64,000 nucleotides of DNA from contig CAVSAT010000012.1 in the NCBI GenBank assembly GCA_963726005.1, positions 248,001 through 312,000 of the forward strand, given 5' to 3'. Both the position numbers and the translations under genes were made by a program. Position 1 is the stretch's first letter. Every line of letters begins with the position of its first letter. Positions 54,546-62,521 of the stretch are shown here, piece by piece. The notes beneath the pieces are model-generated. The model had not been told where the DNA came from. It searched no databases and saw only the letters and a list, made by a program, of their open reading frames with translations. Source of the stretch: Bog-473 sp963726005. GTDB lineage: Bacteria; Actinomycetota; Acidimicrobiia; Acidimicrobiales; RAAP-2.

Positions 54546-55392
54546 TGACAGCGGTCTCGCCGGTGAGCCACGCCGTGATGTGTGAGGCGATGGCCCGGAG
54601 GTGCTCCTCGCGCACGTCCTCGACGCCGTAGCGACCAGTCGACGATTGAAGCAGCGCCAGTCGGAACGGGGGGGTACCGGTACGCAGAGTCTCGAGCAAC
54701 GCGAGATAGTGCAGCGACCGCCGGTGCCAGGCCCAGGGCCCACCACCGGTGGCGAGGCCCAGCGCGCACAGCGAGGCGGTGCCCGGTTGCGGCAGGCCCA
54801 CGATCAAGTCGAAGACCCCGTGCAGCACAACGCGACCGCCGGCGAGCGGCGTCGCCACCCGATCGTCGGTCCGTGGCATCCACCCCGGTGCGAACCGGGG
54901 CACCTGGCCACGCAGGTTCCCCGCGTGCAATGCCACCGCCTCCGCCAGCGCAGACCGCGCAGAGGAGCGTAACGACTCGACGTGGTGGACCACGGCGGCT
55001 CCTTCGCCGGCGCGCAGCGCCTCGAGCGCGTCACACAGCGGGTCGTCGATGTCCCCCGTGTGCACGAGCTGGCGGAACAGCGCGTGGACGAGACGGGAGA
55101 GGACCACCTCTTCGGAGAGGCTCTCACCCTCGTCTCGTTCGTGGTGTCCCGTCGGTGAACCGAGCAGCTGACGAGGCCCGAGGAACAACGTCGAGGCGTG
55201 CTCACCTCGGCGGGAAACCATCTCGTAGGCAGCGTCCTCGAGCCAGGCCCGCAATCCGCCGGCCAGGCCGGGGTCGAAGCGCGGTCGCGCCGAGGCATCC
55301 CCCCGCAACAACGCGAGGACGTCTCCCCCCGCCCCACGATCGACCGGCCCGGGCGGGGCCGGGCGCACTGTCCGTGGAGCGGTGAGGACCAT
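54538..55392 (-). CDS. PD-(D/E)XK nuclease-like protein lacking the catalytic core
   Basis: A 284-aa protein (ATG at 55392, MVLTAPRTVRPAPPG). Its C-terminal half, VVLHGVFDLIVGLPQPGTASLCALGLATGGGPWAWHRRSLHYLALLETLRTGTPPF, follows the architecture of RecB-like PD-(D/E)XK domains: a G-x-DL strand carrying an Asp, then a strand that normally reads D-x-K-T-G, then an HR-x-LH-YALL-LR-G-PPFR helix. Here the D-x-K position is L-A-T-G, so the catalytic Lys and Asp/Glu are lost. It is therefore either a structural relative or a pseudo-nuclease. This assignment is by eye and tentative. Confidence 0.6.
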   Translation of the reverse strand: MVLTAPRTVRPAPPGPVDRGAGGDVLALLRGDASARPRFDPGLAGGLRAWLEDAAYEMVSRRGEHASTLFLGPRQLLGSPTGHHERDEGESLSEEVVLSRLVHALFRQLVHTGDIDDPLCDALEALRAGEGAAVVHHVESLRSSARSALAEAVALHAGNLRGQVPRFAPGWMPRTDDRVATPLAGGRVVLHGVFDLIVGLPQPGTASLCALGLATGGGPWAWHRRSLHYLALLETLRTGTPPFRLALLQSSTGRYGVEDVREEHLRAIASHITAWLTGETAVND

Positions 55393-55451
55393 CGCAGCAG
55401 TGTGCCTACGGGGTGTGACACCTCGTCGGTCCCCCGGCCCTACCCTGACGA

Positions 55452-56618
55452 GTGCACATGGCACCCGCCCTCCTCCCGTCACCTCCGTCCACGGACGCCG
55501 CCTTCTTTGCGATCTTTGGGATCTTCGTCGTCGCACTGGTGGCCCTCATGGTGATCGTCATCGTCTGGGCGGTGCGCCACGACCTCGCCGGACGGCAGGC
55601 GTGGCGGGAACGTCAAGAGGCAAGAGGTCAGCGGACCGCCGCCGCCGCCCCGGGCGACACCGTGAGCGATGCCCGCACCGACGGCGCTGCGCCGCCCACC
55701 TGGTCCGAGCGGATCCGCGTTCGATGGGCGCAGCGGCGCGGGTCCGCGGAGCGACGGCACGGTCCGGCCCCGCGGCGGACGGCATTCGTGCTCGCCGGTG
55801 GCGGGAGTCGCGGCGCGGTCCAGGTGGGCATGCTCGATGAGCTCGTCCGTCGTGGCATCCGCGCCGACTGCGTCTTCGGAGCATCGGTCGGCGCAATCAA
55901 CGGTGCCGCGTACGCCGGGAACCCGACGCCCGAGGGTGTCGAGCACATGGCCCGGGTCTGGCGTGACATCAGGGGGACCGACATCTTTCCCCGCGGCGCG
56001 TTCGACGGGCCGTGGGCCTACTTGCAAAAGCGCGCCTCGGTGCATGCCAACACGGGCCTGCGGGCGATCGTCGAGTCGGGAGTCGACTACGAGAACCTGG
56101 AGGACGCCACCATCCCCGTGGAAGTGGTGACGACGTCGCTGACCGACGGGAGGGAGCGCTGGCTGACCCACGGACCCACCGTCGAGGCCGTTCTCGCCTC
56201 CTCGGCCATCCCGTCCATCTTCCCTCCCGTGACGATCGACGGCGACGTGCTCGTCGACGGCGGCGTGGTCAACAACGTGCCGATCAGCCGCGCCCTGTCG
56301 GCGGGATGCGATCGCGTCTACGTGCTGCTCTGCGGGCCGTTGCACTTTCACCCGCCCCCGCCCCGCCGCCCAGCGGAGGCGGCACTCACCGCATTCTTCG
56401 TCGCAATACACGCCCGCTTCGTGCGCGAGCTCGCGTTGCTGCCATCGGGCGTCGAGGTCATCGTCTTCAGCGGTGGCGGCGAGCCCTCGGGCCAATACCG
56501 CGACTTCTCCGCCACGGGGACCCTGATTGAGGAGGGGCGAGCCGAAGTCGCCGACGTCCTCGACCGCTACGTCGGGACCTCGCACGACCTCGCGCCAGCG
56601 CCCACCGCCGCACCGTGA
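55452..56618 (+). CDS. Patatin-like phospholipase with N-terminal membrane anchor
   Basis: A 388-aa lipid acyl hydrolase. A TM helix lies at about residues 20-43, followed by a charged linker to about 105. The patatin domain has the oxyanion loop AGGGSRGAVQVG (about 114-125), the nucleophile elbow GASVGAING (Ser at about 145), and the catalytic Asp in DGGVVNNVPI (about 269). Start taken as GTG at 55452; an ATG two codons later is equally good. Its stop overlaps the GTG of the methyltransferase, suggesting a two-gene unit. Confidence 0.9.
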   Translation: MHMAPALLPSPPSTDAAFFAIFGIFVVALVALMVIVIVWAVRHDLAGRQAWRERQEARGQRTAAAAPGDTVSDARTDGAAPPTWSERIRVRWAQRRGSAERRHGPAPRRTAFVLAGGGSRGAVQVGMLDELVRRGIRADCVFGASVGAINGAAYAGNPTPEGVEHMARVWRDIRGTDIFPRGAFDGPWAYLQKRASVHANTGLRAIVESGVDYENLEDATIPVEVVTTSLTDGRERWLTHGPTVEAVLASSAIPSIFPPVTIDGDVLVDGGVVNNVPISRALSAGCDRVYVLLCGPLHFHPPPPRRPAEAALTAFFVAIHARFVRELALLPSGVEVIVFSGGGEPSGQYRDFSATGTLIEEGRAEVADVLDRYVGTSHDLAPAPTAAP

Positions 56619-57415
56619 CAAGGGATCGTTACCTCCTCTCCAACGACGCCCCCGAGGCCATGGATCGCTTCACCGCCTTCGCCGCTCTGTTCGACCCTTC
56701 GACCTTCAGGCACCTCGACGGACTGGGGCTCGACACGGGTTGGCGCTGCTGGGAGGTGGGGGCGGGCGGGACGACGGTGGTGACCCATCTGTCCGAACGG
56801 GTCGGACCGGGTGGGCGGGTCGTGGCCACCGACATCAACCTCTCCTGGGCCACGGGTGCGGCCGCGCCAAACGTCGAGGTCCTCGAGCACGACGTCGCAG
56901 CCGACCCCGCCCCCGCGGGGCCCTTCGACCTCGTCCACGCCAGACTCGTTCTGGTGCACGTGCACGAGCGGGACACCGCCCTGGCCAACATGTTCGCCGC
57001 TCTCCGGCCGGGCGGTGTGCTCCTCGTGGAGGACGCCGACCCTGCGCTCCAGCCGCTCAGCTGCCTGGAGGAGCTGCAGCCCGAGGAGGTGCTGGCCAAC
57101 CGACTGCGCCGGGGCTTCCGAGCCCTGCTCACCGAGCGTGGGGTCGACCTGGCCTATGGCCGCTCCCTGCCGCGCCGGCTCCGGGCTGCAGGCCTCGTGG
57201 GCGTGGCGGCTGACGCATCCTTCCCGGTCAGCGACCCCGCCTGTAATCAGCTCGAGATCGCGACGGTCAACCTCGTCCGGGACCAACTCCTCGACCACGG
57301 GATCGCCACCGAGGACGAGATCGCCCAGCACCTGGCCAACGTGGCCGCGGGGAAGCTCGATCTGGCCCAGCCGCCCATGATCGCCTGCTGGGGCCGTCGC
57401 CCCGCCTCGACCTGA
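56615..57415 (+). CDS. Class I SAM-dependent methyltransferase
   Basis: A 266-aa Rossmann-fold methyltransferase. The SAM motif I is CWEVGAGGTTVVTHLSERVGPGGRVVATDIN (about residues 45-75), motif II is PFDLVHARLVLVHV, and the family-like ALRPGGVLLVEDADP forms motif III. N-terminal RYLLSNDAPEAMDRF resembles methyltransferases of the Methyltransf_11/25 group. The substrate is unknown. GTG overlaps the patatin stop. Confidence 0.88.
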   Translation: MTRDRYLLSNDAPEAMDRFTAFAALFDPSTFRHLDGLGLDTGWRCWEVGAGGTTVVTHLSERVGPGGRVVATDINLSWATGAAAPNVEVLEHDVAADPAPAGPFDLVHARLVLVHVHERDTALANMFAALRPGGVLLVEDADPALQPLSCLEELQPEEVLANRLRRGFRALLTERGVDLAYGRSLPRRLRAAGLVGVAADASFPVSDPACNQLEIATVNLVRDQLLDHGIATEDEIAQHLANVAAGKLDLAQPPMIACWGRRPAST

Positions 57416-57462
57416 CCGTCCCGGGCGGGACCCGCGTTCGGCGGTCACGACTTCCTGGTGAA

Positions 57463-60400
57463 ATGGGGACCGTGCCCGACGCCTCGCCCGAGTCGCTCTT
57501 CCACCCCGCCGTCGCCGGCTGGTTCGCCCGGCGCTTCCCTGCGGGTCCGACACCGCCCCAGGCCGCAGCCTGGCCTCACATCGCGACGGGCCGGGACGTG
57601 CTGGTGGCCTCGCCCACCGGCTCAGGCAAGACGCTCACGGGATTCCTCGTTGCCATCGACGCGGCCTACCGGGCCGCCGAGGCGGGCGCCCGCGCCGGGG
57701 GCGCCCCCGAGGTGCTGTACATCTCGCCGCTCCGCGCCCTGGCCGTCGACGTGCACGAAAACCTCCACGTCCCGCTGTCGGAGATCCGCGAGGAGGCGGC
57801 TCGACTCGGATACCCCGATCCGGGGCTGCGCATCGCCGTGCGCACCGGCGACACGCCGCCGGCCGAGCGGGCCGCGATGAAGAAGCAATCACCCGATCTG
57901 CTGGTCACCACGCCAGAGTCCCTCTACCTCCTTCTCACTGCGCCGTCGTCGCGGGCATTGCTGCGAGGCGTGCGCACGGTCATCGTCGACGAGGTGCACA
58001 CGCTCGCCCGCGACAAGAGGGGCAGCCATCTCTCGCTGAGCCTCGAGCGTCTCGATGCGCTCGTCTCCGAGAACGGGGGGCACCTGCAGCGCATCGGGCT
58101 CTCCGCCACCCAGCGTCCGCTGGACCTCGTGGCGCGACTGCTTTCTGGGATCCACGAAGGCCGTCCCGAGACGGTGATCGTCGACTGCGGCCACGCCCGC
58201 GACCTCGAGGTGGCCATCGAGCTGCCGTCTACGGAGCTCGAAGCCGTCATGAGCGGTGGGCAGATGTCCGACATCCTCGATCGCATCGCGGAGCACACCC
58301 GGCATCACCGCACCACCCTGGTGTTCGTCAACACTCGCAAGATGGCCGAACGGGTGGCCCACCAGCTGGCGGAGCGGTTGGCCGATGACGGACCGGAGCG
58401 CAACGGTGACGTCGACGCCTCGCTCCTCGTCGCCGCCCACCACGGCAGCCTCTCGGCAGCGCGGCGACGCATCGTCGAGACCCGCCTGCGGGCGGGCGAC
58501 CTCCGGGCGCTGGTGGCGACCGCGTCACTCGAGCTCGGGATCGACGTCGGCCCGGTCGAGTTGGTGTGCCAGATCGGATCGCCCCGGGCGATCGGCACGT
58601 TCCTCCAGCGAGTCGGTCGAGCCAACCACCATCGCGACGGGACACCCGCCGGCCGGCTCTACCCGACGACCCGTGACGAGCTCGTCGAGTGCACCGCCTT
58701 GCTCTCTGCGGTGCGCGAGGGCCGTCTGGACCTGCTCGAGCCGCCTGTCGCCCCGCTCGACGTGTTGACCCAGCAGCTCGTGGCGGAGGTGGCGTCCACC
58801 GACGAACGCGGCGTCGAGGCGATGTGGGAGATGACCCGACGGGCGGCTCCCTATGCGGAGATGTCCCGAAAGGACTTCGACGACGTGGTGGCGCTGGCAA
58901 GTTGGGGGATCGAGACTGGTCGCGGACGCCGGGGAGCCCACCTGCACCACGATGCCGTCAACGGGCGGCTACGGGCGCGCCGCGGCGCGCGGCTGGCCGC
59001 GCTCACGGGTGGTGGCGCGATACCAGAGACGGGGGACTACCGGGTCGTGCTCGACCCCGACGGGGTCACCGTCGGCTCGGTGCACGAGGACTTCGCGGTC
59101 GAGGCGACGGCGGGAGACATCTTTCTTCTCGGCACGCACTCGTGGCGAGTGGCCAAAGTGGAGGTGGGGACCGTTCGGGTCCACGATGCCGGCGACCTGC
59201 CCCCGACGATCCCCTTCTGGCTGGGTGAGGCCCCGGCCCGCACGGCCGAGCTCTCCGAGGCCGTCAGCGATCTGCGGTCCGCACTGGAACCCCCGCTCCT
59301 CGCCGGTGACGGCGAGGGCGCGCGCCGTCTCGTCCGCGAGCGCGCCGGGGTGTCCGCCGAGGTTGCCCAGCAGGTGGTTGCCTACTGCGCCGCCGGCCTC
59401 GCCGCGCTCGGCCATCTGCCAACGCGCGAGCGCATCGTCGTGGAGCGCTGCTTCGACGACAGCGAGGGGTCGCAGCTCATTATCCACGGGCCTTTCGGCG
59501 GGCGGATCAACCGGGCGCTCGGCCTGGCCCTGCGCAAGCGGTTCTGCGTCTCCTTCGACTTCGAGTTGCAGGCGGCCGCGGACGACGACACCGTTGTCCT
59601 CTCGCTCGGGCCCCAGCACAGCTTTCCGTTGACACGGGTGCAATCCATGCTGACGAGCGCCAAGGCGGCCGAGGTGCTGACCCAGGCCGTGTTGCCGCAC
59701 CCCATGCTCGGGGCCCGCTGGCGTTGGAACCTCAACCGTGCACTCGTGCTCCCGCGTATGAACGGCGGCAAGCGCCGGCCAATCCATCTCCAGCGCATGG
59801 AGGCGGACGACTTGCTGGCGGCCGTATGGCCGGGCCTCGCCGCGTGCCAGGAGAACGCTCCGGCTGGACCGGTTGGGGTGCCCGATCACGTGCTGGCCCG
59901 CCAGACCGTCGACGACTGCCTGCACGAGGGGCTCTCGGTCGAAGGTTTGGTCGAGGTGTGGGGCAAGATCGAGTCGGGCGAGATCGCGGTGCATGCCGTG
60001 GAGTCCTCGGAGCCATCCCCGTTCTCCCATGCGATCCTGAGCGGTCGCCCGTACACCTATCTCGACGATGCGCCGCTGGAGGAGCGTCGCACCCGTGCGC
60101 TGTCACTGCGACGCGGCCTGGGCGAGATCGGTCCCGGTGGGCTGCCGGTGCCCGCAACGGAGCTCGCTGCCCTCGACCCCGACGCGGTGGCCCTGGTGCT
60201 CGACCAGATCCGTCCGCGTCCTCGCGATCCCGATGAGGTACACGACCTGTTGCTCTCGTTGGTGGCAGCCCGGCCCTGTCCGGACTGGTCCGACTGGTAC
60301 GAGGCGCTGGTCACCCAAGGCAGAGCAAGCCTGCTCGATGGCTGCTGGGTGGCGACCGAGCGCGCAACGGCCGCGGCTTCGCTCCGGGATGACGACGACG

Positions 60401-61743
60401 CTGCCGCGGCCTGCGTGGCGGGCCACCTCCAGCTGGCCGGGCCCGTGACGGTCGACCAGCTCGTTGCCGACACCGCGCTCCCCAGTGGTGCACCCATGGG
60501 CGCGCCGCTTTCGACAAGCCGTGCCCGCACCGCCCTGGCCCGGCTCGAAGACAGAGGCTCCGCCATTGAGCTGCCCGACGGTCGCTGGTGCGCCCGCAAC
60601 CTCTTGGTGCGGCTGCACGGCGCGAGCCGCAACAGGCGGCGCGGCATGGTCGATGCGGTGCCGATCGCCGATTTCGTCCGCTTCCTCACGCACTGGCAGC
60701 ACGTGACGCCCGACAGTCGCCTGGAGGGTCGAGCTGGGTTGTTGGAGGTCCTCGAACAGCTGCAGGGGATTGAGGCACCGGCGGCGGAGTGGGAGGCGCA
60801 GATCCTTCCGGCTCGCGTGACCGGGTACGACCCTCGATGGCTGGACGAGCTCTGCCTGTCCGGAGAGGTGGCCTGGGGACGTCTCACCCCGAGGGCCGAA
60901 CGAACCGGGCGCAGCGGCACACCCTCGCCGGCCACCCCGCTCGCCTTCGTGGTGCGCGACGACCTCGAGACGATGCTGCGCGCCGTCCGGGCCGGATCCG
61001 TCGCGCCCGAGCCGGAGGTCGGCGCTGCGGCAGATGTGCTGGCCGCCTTGCGGGTGCGAGGCGCCTGCTTCCGCCCAGAACTGGCCCCCCTCACCGGCAG
61101 GCTCCCGGCCGAGGTTGACGAGGGGCTCTGGGACCTTGTCGCCCGAGGCTTGGTGACCGCCGACGCCTTCTCGGCTGTGCGGGCGCTGCTCTCCGCGCGC
61201 GATCGCTGGCGGACGCGTACGGTGCGGCGTCCCTCGGGGCGGTTGGCCCGCCGGCGGGCGCCAGTGGGATCCGGCATCGGTGAGGGCCGGTGGTCGCTCC
61301 TTCCCGGGCCCGAGGTGCTCGGCGAACCGGTCGTGGACGACGGCGTGCTGGTGCCGGGCAACGAGGCGCTGGCCGAGGCGGTGGCCCATCAGCTCCTCGC
61401 GCGCTGGGGCGTCGTCGCGTGGGAGCTTTGGGGACGAGAGTCTTTCAAGGTCCCCTGGCGAGAGGTTGTTTGGGCTCTGCGCCGCATGGAGGCGCGCGGG
61501 CTCGCACTCGGGGGGCGCTTCGTCGCCGGACTCTCAGGTGAGCAGTACGCGCTTCCGGAGGCCTTCGACGAGTTGCGGGCGGTGCGCCGCCGCAGCACCG
61601 AGGGCGAGCAGGTGGTGGTCGCCGGTGCCGACCCGCTCAACATGACGGGGTCGATCATCGGCGGAGCACGTGTGCCGACGCGCCGCAACCAGCGAGTGGT
61701 GTACCGCGACGGCATCGTCGTCGATCACCCCGAGGCCGTTTGA
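57463..61743 (+). CDS. lhr: Lhr-type ATP-dependent helicase
   Basis: A 1426-aa large helicase of superfamily 2, implicated in DNA repair and possibly RNA handling. Motif I is SPTGSGKT at about residues 49-56, motif II DEVH at about 176, SAT (motif III) near 214, and the C-terminal RecA domain has ATASLELGIDVGPVELVCQIGSPRAIGTFLQRVGRANHH (motifs V-VI). This is followed by a winged-helix and Lhr-core beta-domain and a long C-terminal region to residue 1426, as in full-length mycobacterial Lhr. ATG at 57463 or GTG at 57472 could start translation. Intact. Confidence 0.93.
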   Translation: MGTVPDASPESLFHPAVAGWFARRFPAGPTPPQAAAWPHIATGRDVLVASPTGSGKTLTGFLVAIDAAYRAAEAGARAGGAPEVLYISPLRALAVDVHENLHVPLSEIREEAARLGYPDPGLRIAVRTGDTPPAERAAMKKQSPDLLVTTPESLYLLLTAPSSRALLRGVRTVIVDEVHTLARDKRGSHLSLSLERLDALVSENGGHLQRIGLSATQRPLDLVARLLSGIHEGRPETVIVDCGHARDLEVAIELPSTELEAVMSGGQMSDILDRIAEHTRHHRTTLVFVNTRKMAERVAHQLAERLADDGPERNGDVDASLLVAAHHGSLSAARRRIVETRLRAGDLRALVATASLELGIDVGPVELVCQIGSPRAIGTFLQRVGRANHHRDGTPAGRLYPTTRDELVECTALLSAVREGRLDLLEPPVAPLDVLTQQLVAEVASTDERGVEAMWEMTRRAAPYAEMSRKDFDDVVALASWGIETGRGRRGAHLHHDAVNGRLRARRGARLAALTGGGAIPETGDYRVVLDPDGVTVGSVHEDFAVEATAGDIFLLGTHSWRVAKVEVGTVRVHDAGDLPPTIPFWLGEAPARTAELSEAVSDLRSALEPPLLAGDGEGARRLVRERAGVSAEVAQQVVAYCAAGLAALGHLPTRERIVVERCFDDSEGSQLIIHGPFGGRINRALGLALRKRFCVSFDFELQAAADDDTVVLSLGPQHSFPLTRVQSMLTSAKAAEVLTQAVLPHPMLGARWRWNLNRALVLPRMNGGKRRPIHLQRMEADDLLAAVWPGLAACQENAPAGPVGVPDHVLARQTVDDCLHEGLSVEGLVEVWGKIESGEIAVHAVESSEPSPFSHAILSGRPYTYLDDAPLEERRTRALSLRRGLGEIGPGGLPVPATELAALDPDAVALVLDQIRPRPRDPDEVHDLLLSLVAARPCPDWSDWYEALVTQGRASLLDGCWVATERATAAASLRDDDDAAAACVAGHLQLAGPVTVDQLVADTALPSGAPMGAPLSTSRARTALARLEDRGSAIELPDGRWCARNLLVRLHGASRNRRRGMVDAVPIADFVRFLTHWQHVTPDSRLEGRAGLLEVLEQLQGIEAPAAEWEAQILPARVTGYDPRWLDELCLSGEVAWGRLTPRAERTGRSGTPSPATPLAFVVRDDLETMLRAVRAGSVAPEPEVGAAADVLAALRVRGACFRPELAPLTGRLPAEVDEGLWDLVARGLVTADAFSAVRALLSARDRWRTRTVRRPSGRLARRRAPVGSGIGEGRWSLLPGPEVLGEPVVDDGVLVPGNEALAEAVAHQLLARWGVVAWELWGRESFKVPWREVVWALRRMEARGLALGGRFVAGLSGEQYALPEAFDELRAVRRRSTEGEQVVVAGADPLNMTGSIIGGARVPTRRNQRVVYRDGIVVDHPEAV

Positions 61744-61747
61744 CCCC

Positions 61748-62521
61748 GTGTTCCCCAAGCGGACGATCGACCTCAACGCCGACGTCGGCGAGGCGCCCGA
61801 TGCAGACGGCGTCGAGGTGGAACGCGCACTCCTCGCTCAGGTCACGACGGCCCACATCGCTTGTGGCGGTCATACCGGCGACGCCAGGTCCATGGAAACG
61901 ACGGTCGCGGCGGCCCTCGAACACTCGGTCCGGGTCGGGGCACACCCCTCGTACCCCGATCCGGGGGGTTTCGGCCGCCGCCCGATTGAGATCGACCGCA
62001 ACGAGCTCCGCGCTTCGCTGAACGAGCAGCTGCGGGCGCTCGGCCGCGTCTGCCGTTCGGCCGGCACCGCGGTCGAGTCCGTCAAGGCGCACGGGGCGCT
62101 CTACCGAGAGGTCGCCAAGGGCGGTGCGGTCTACGAGGACTTTCGCGACGTGCTCCGCGACAACTACGGCGAGAACACCGCGGTGGTGCTGCCGTCGGGT
62201 TGTCGCGCCATGGCGATGGTCCTGCGCGACGGCGTGGCGGCGAGCGAGGAAGGCTTCTGCGACCGCGCCTACCGGCCCGACGGGTCCCTGGTCGATCGCA
62301 GCGCGGCGGGCGCAGTCCTGAGCGACCCGGAGGAGGCGGCCGCGCAGGCGGCCTGCCTCGCCCGCGGCGCGGCGGTGGCCGTCGACGGCAGCGTGCTCAC
62401 CTTGTGGGTGGACACGCTGTGCATCCACGGCGATACCCCGGGCGCCGAGACGATCGCGACCGCAGTCCGTCAGGCGCTGGCGGGAGCGGGGATCGATGTG
62501 GCCGCACCGGCGCGTGCGTGA
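61748..62521 (+). CDS. pxpA: 5-oxoprolinase subunit PxpA (LamB/YcsF family)
   Basis: Works with PxpB and PxpC in ATP-dependent opening of 5-oxoproline to glutamate. The 257-aa protein shows TIDLNADVGEA, HIACGGHTGDARSMETTVAAAL, VGAHPSYPDPGGFGRR, KAHGALYRE and LWVDTLCIHGDTPGA, the full LamB/YcsF signature. GTG at 61748, five bases after the lhr stop; the TGA overlaps the GTG of the fused PxpB-PxpC gene. Confidence 0.93.
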   Translation: MFPKRTIDLNADVGEAPDADGVEVERALLAQVTTAHIACGGHTGDARSMETTVAAALEHSVRVGAHPSYPDPGGFGRRPIEIDRNELRASLNEQLRALGRVCRSAGTAVESVKAHGALYREVAKGGAVYEDFRDVLRDNYGENTAVVLPSGCRAMAMVLRDGVAASEEGFCDRAYRPDGSLVDRSAAGAVLSDPEEAAAQAACLARGAAVAVDGSVLTLWVDTLCIHGDTPGAETIATAVRQALAGAGIDVAAPARA

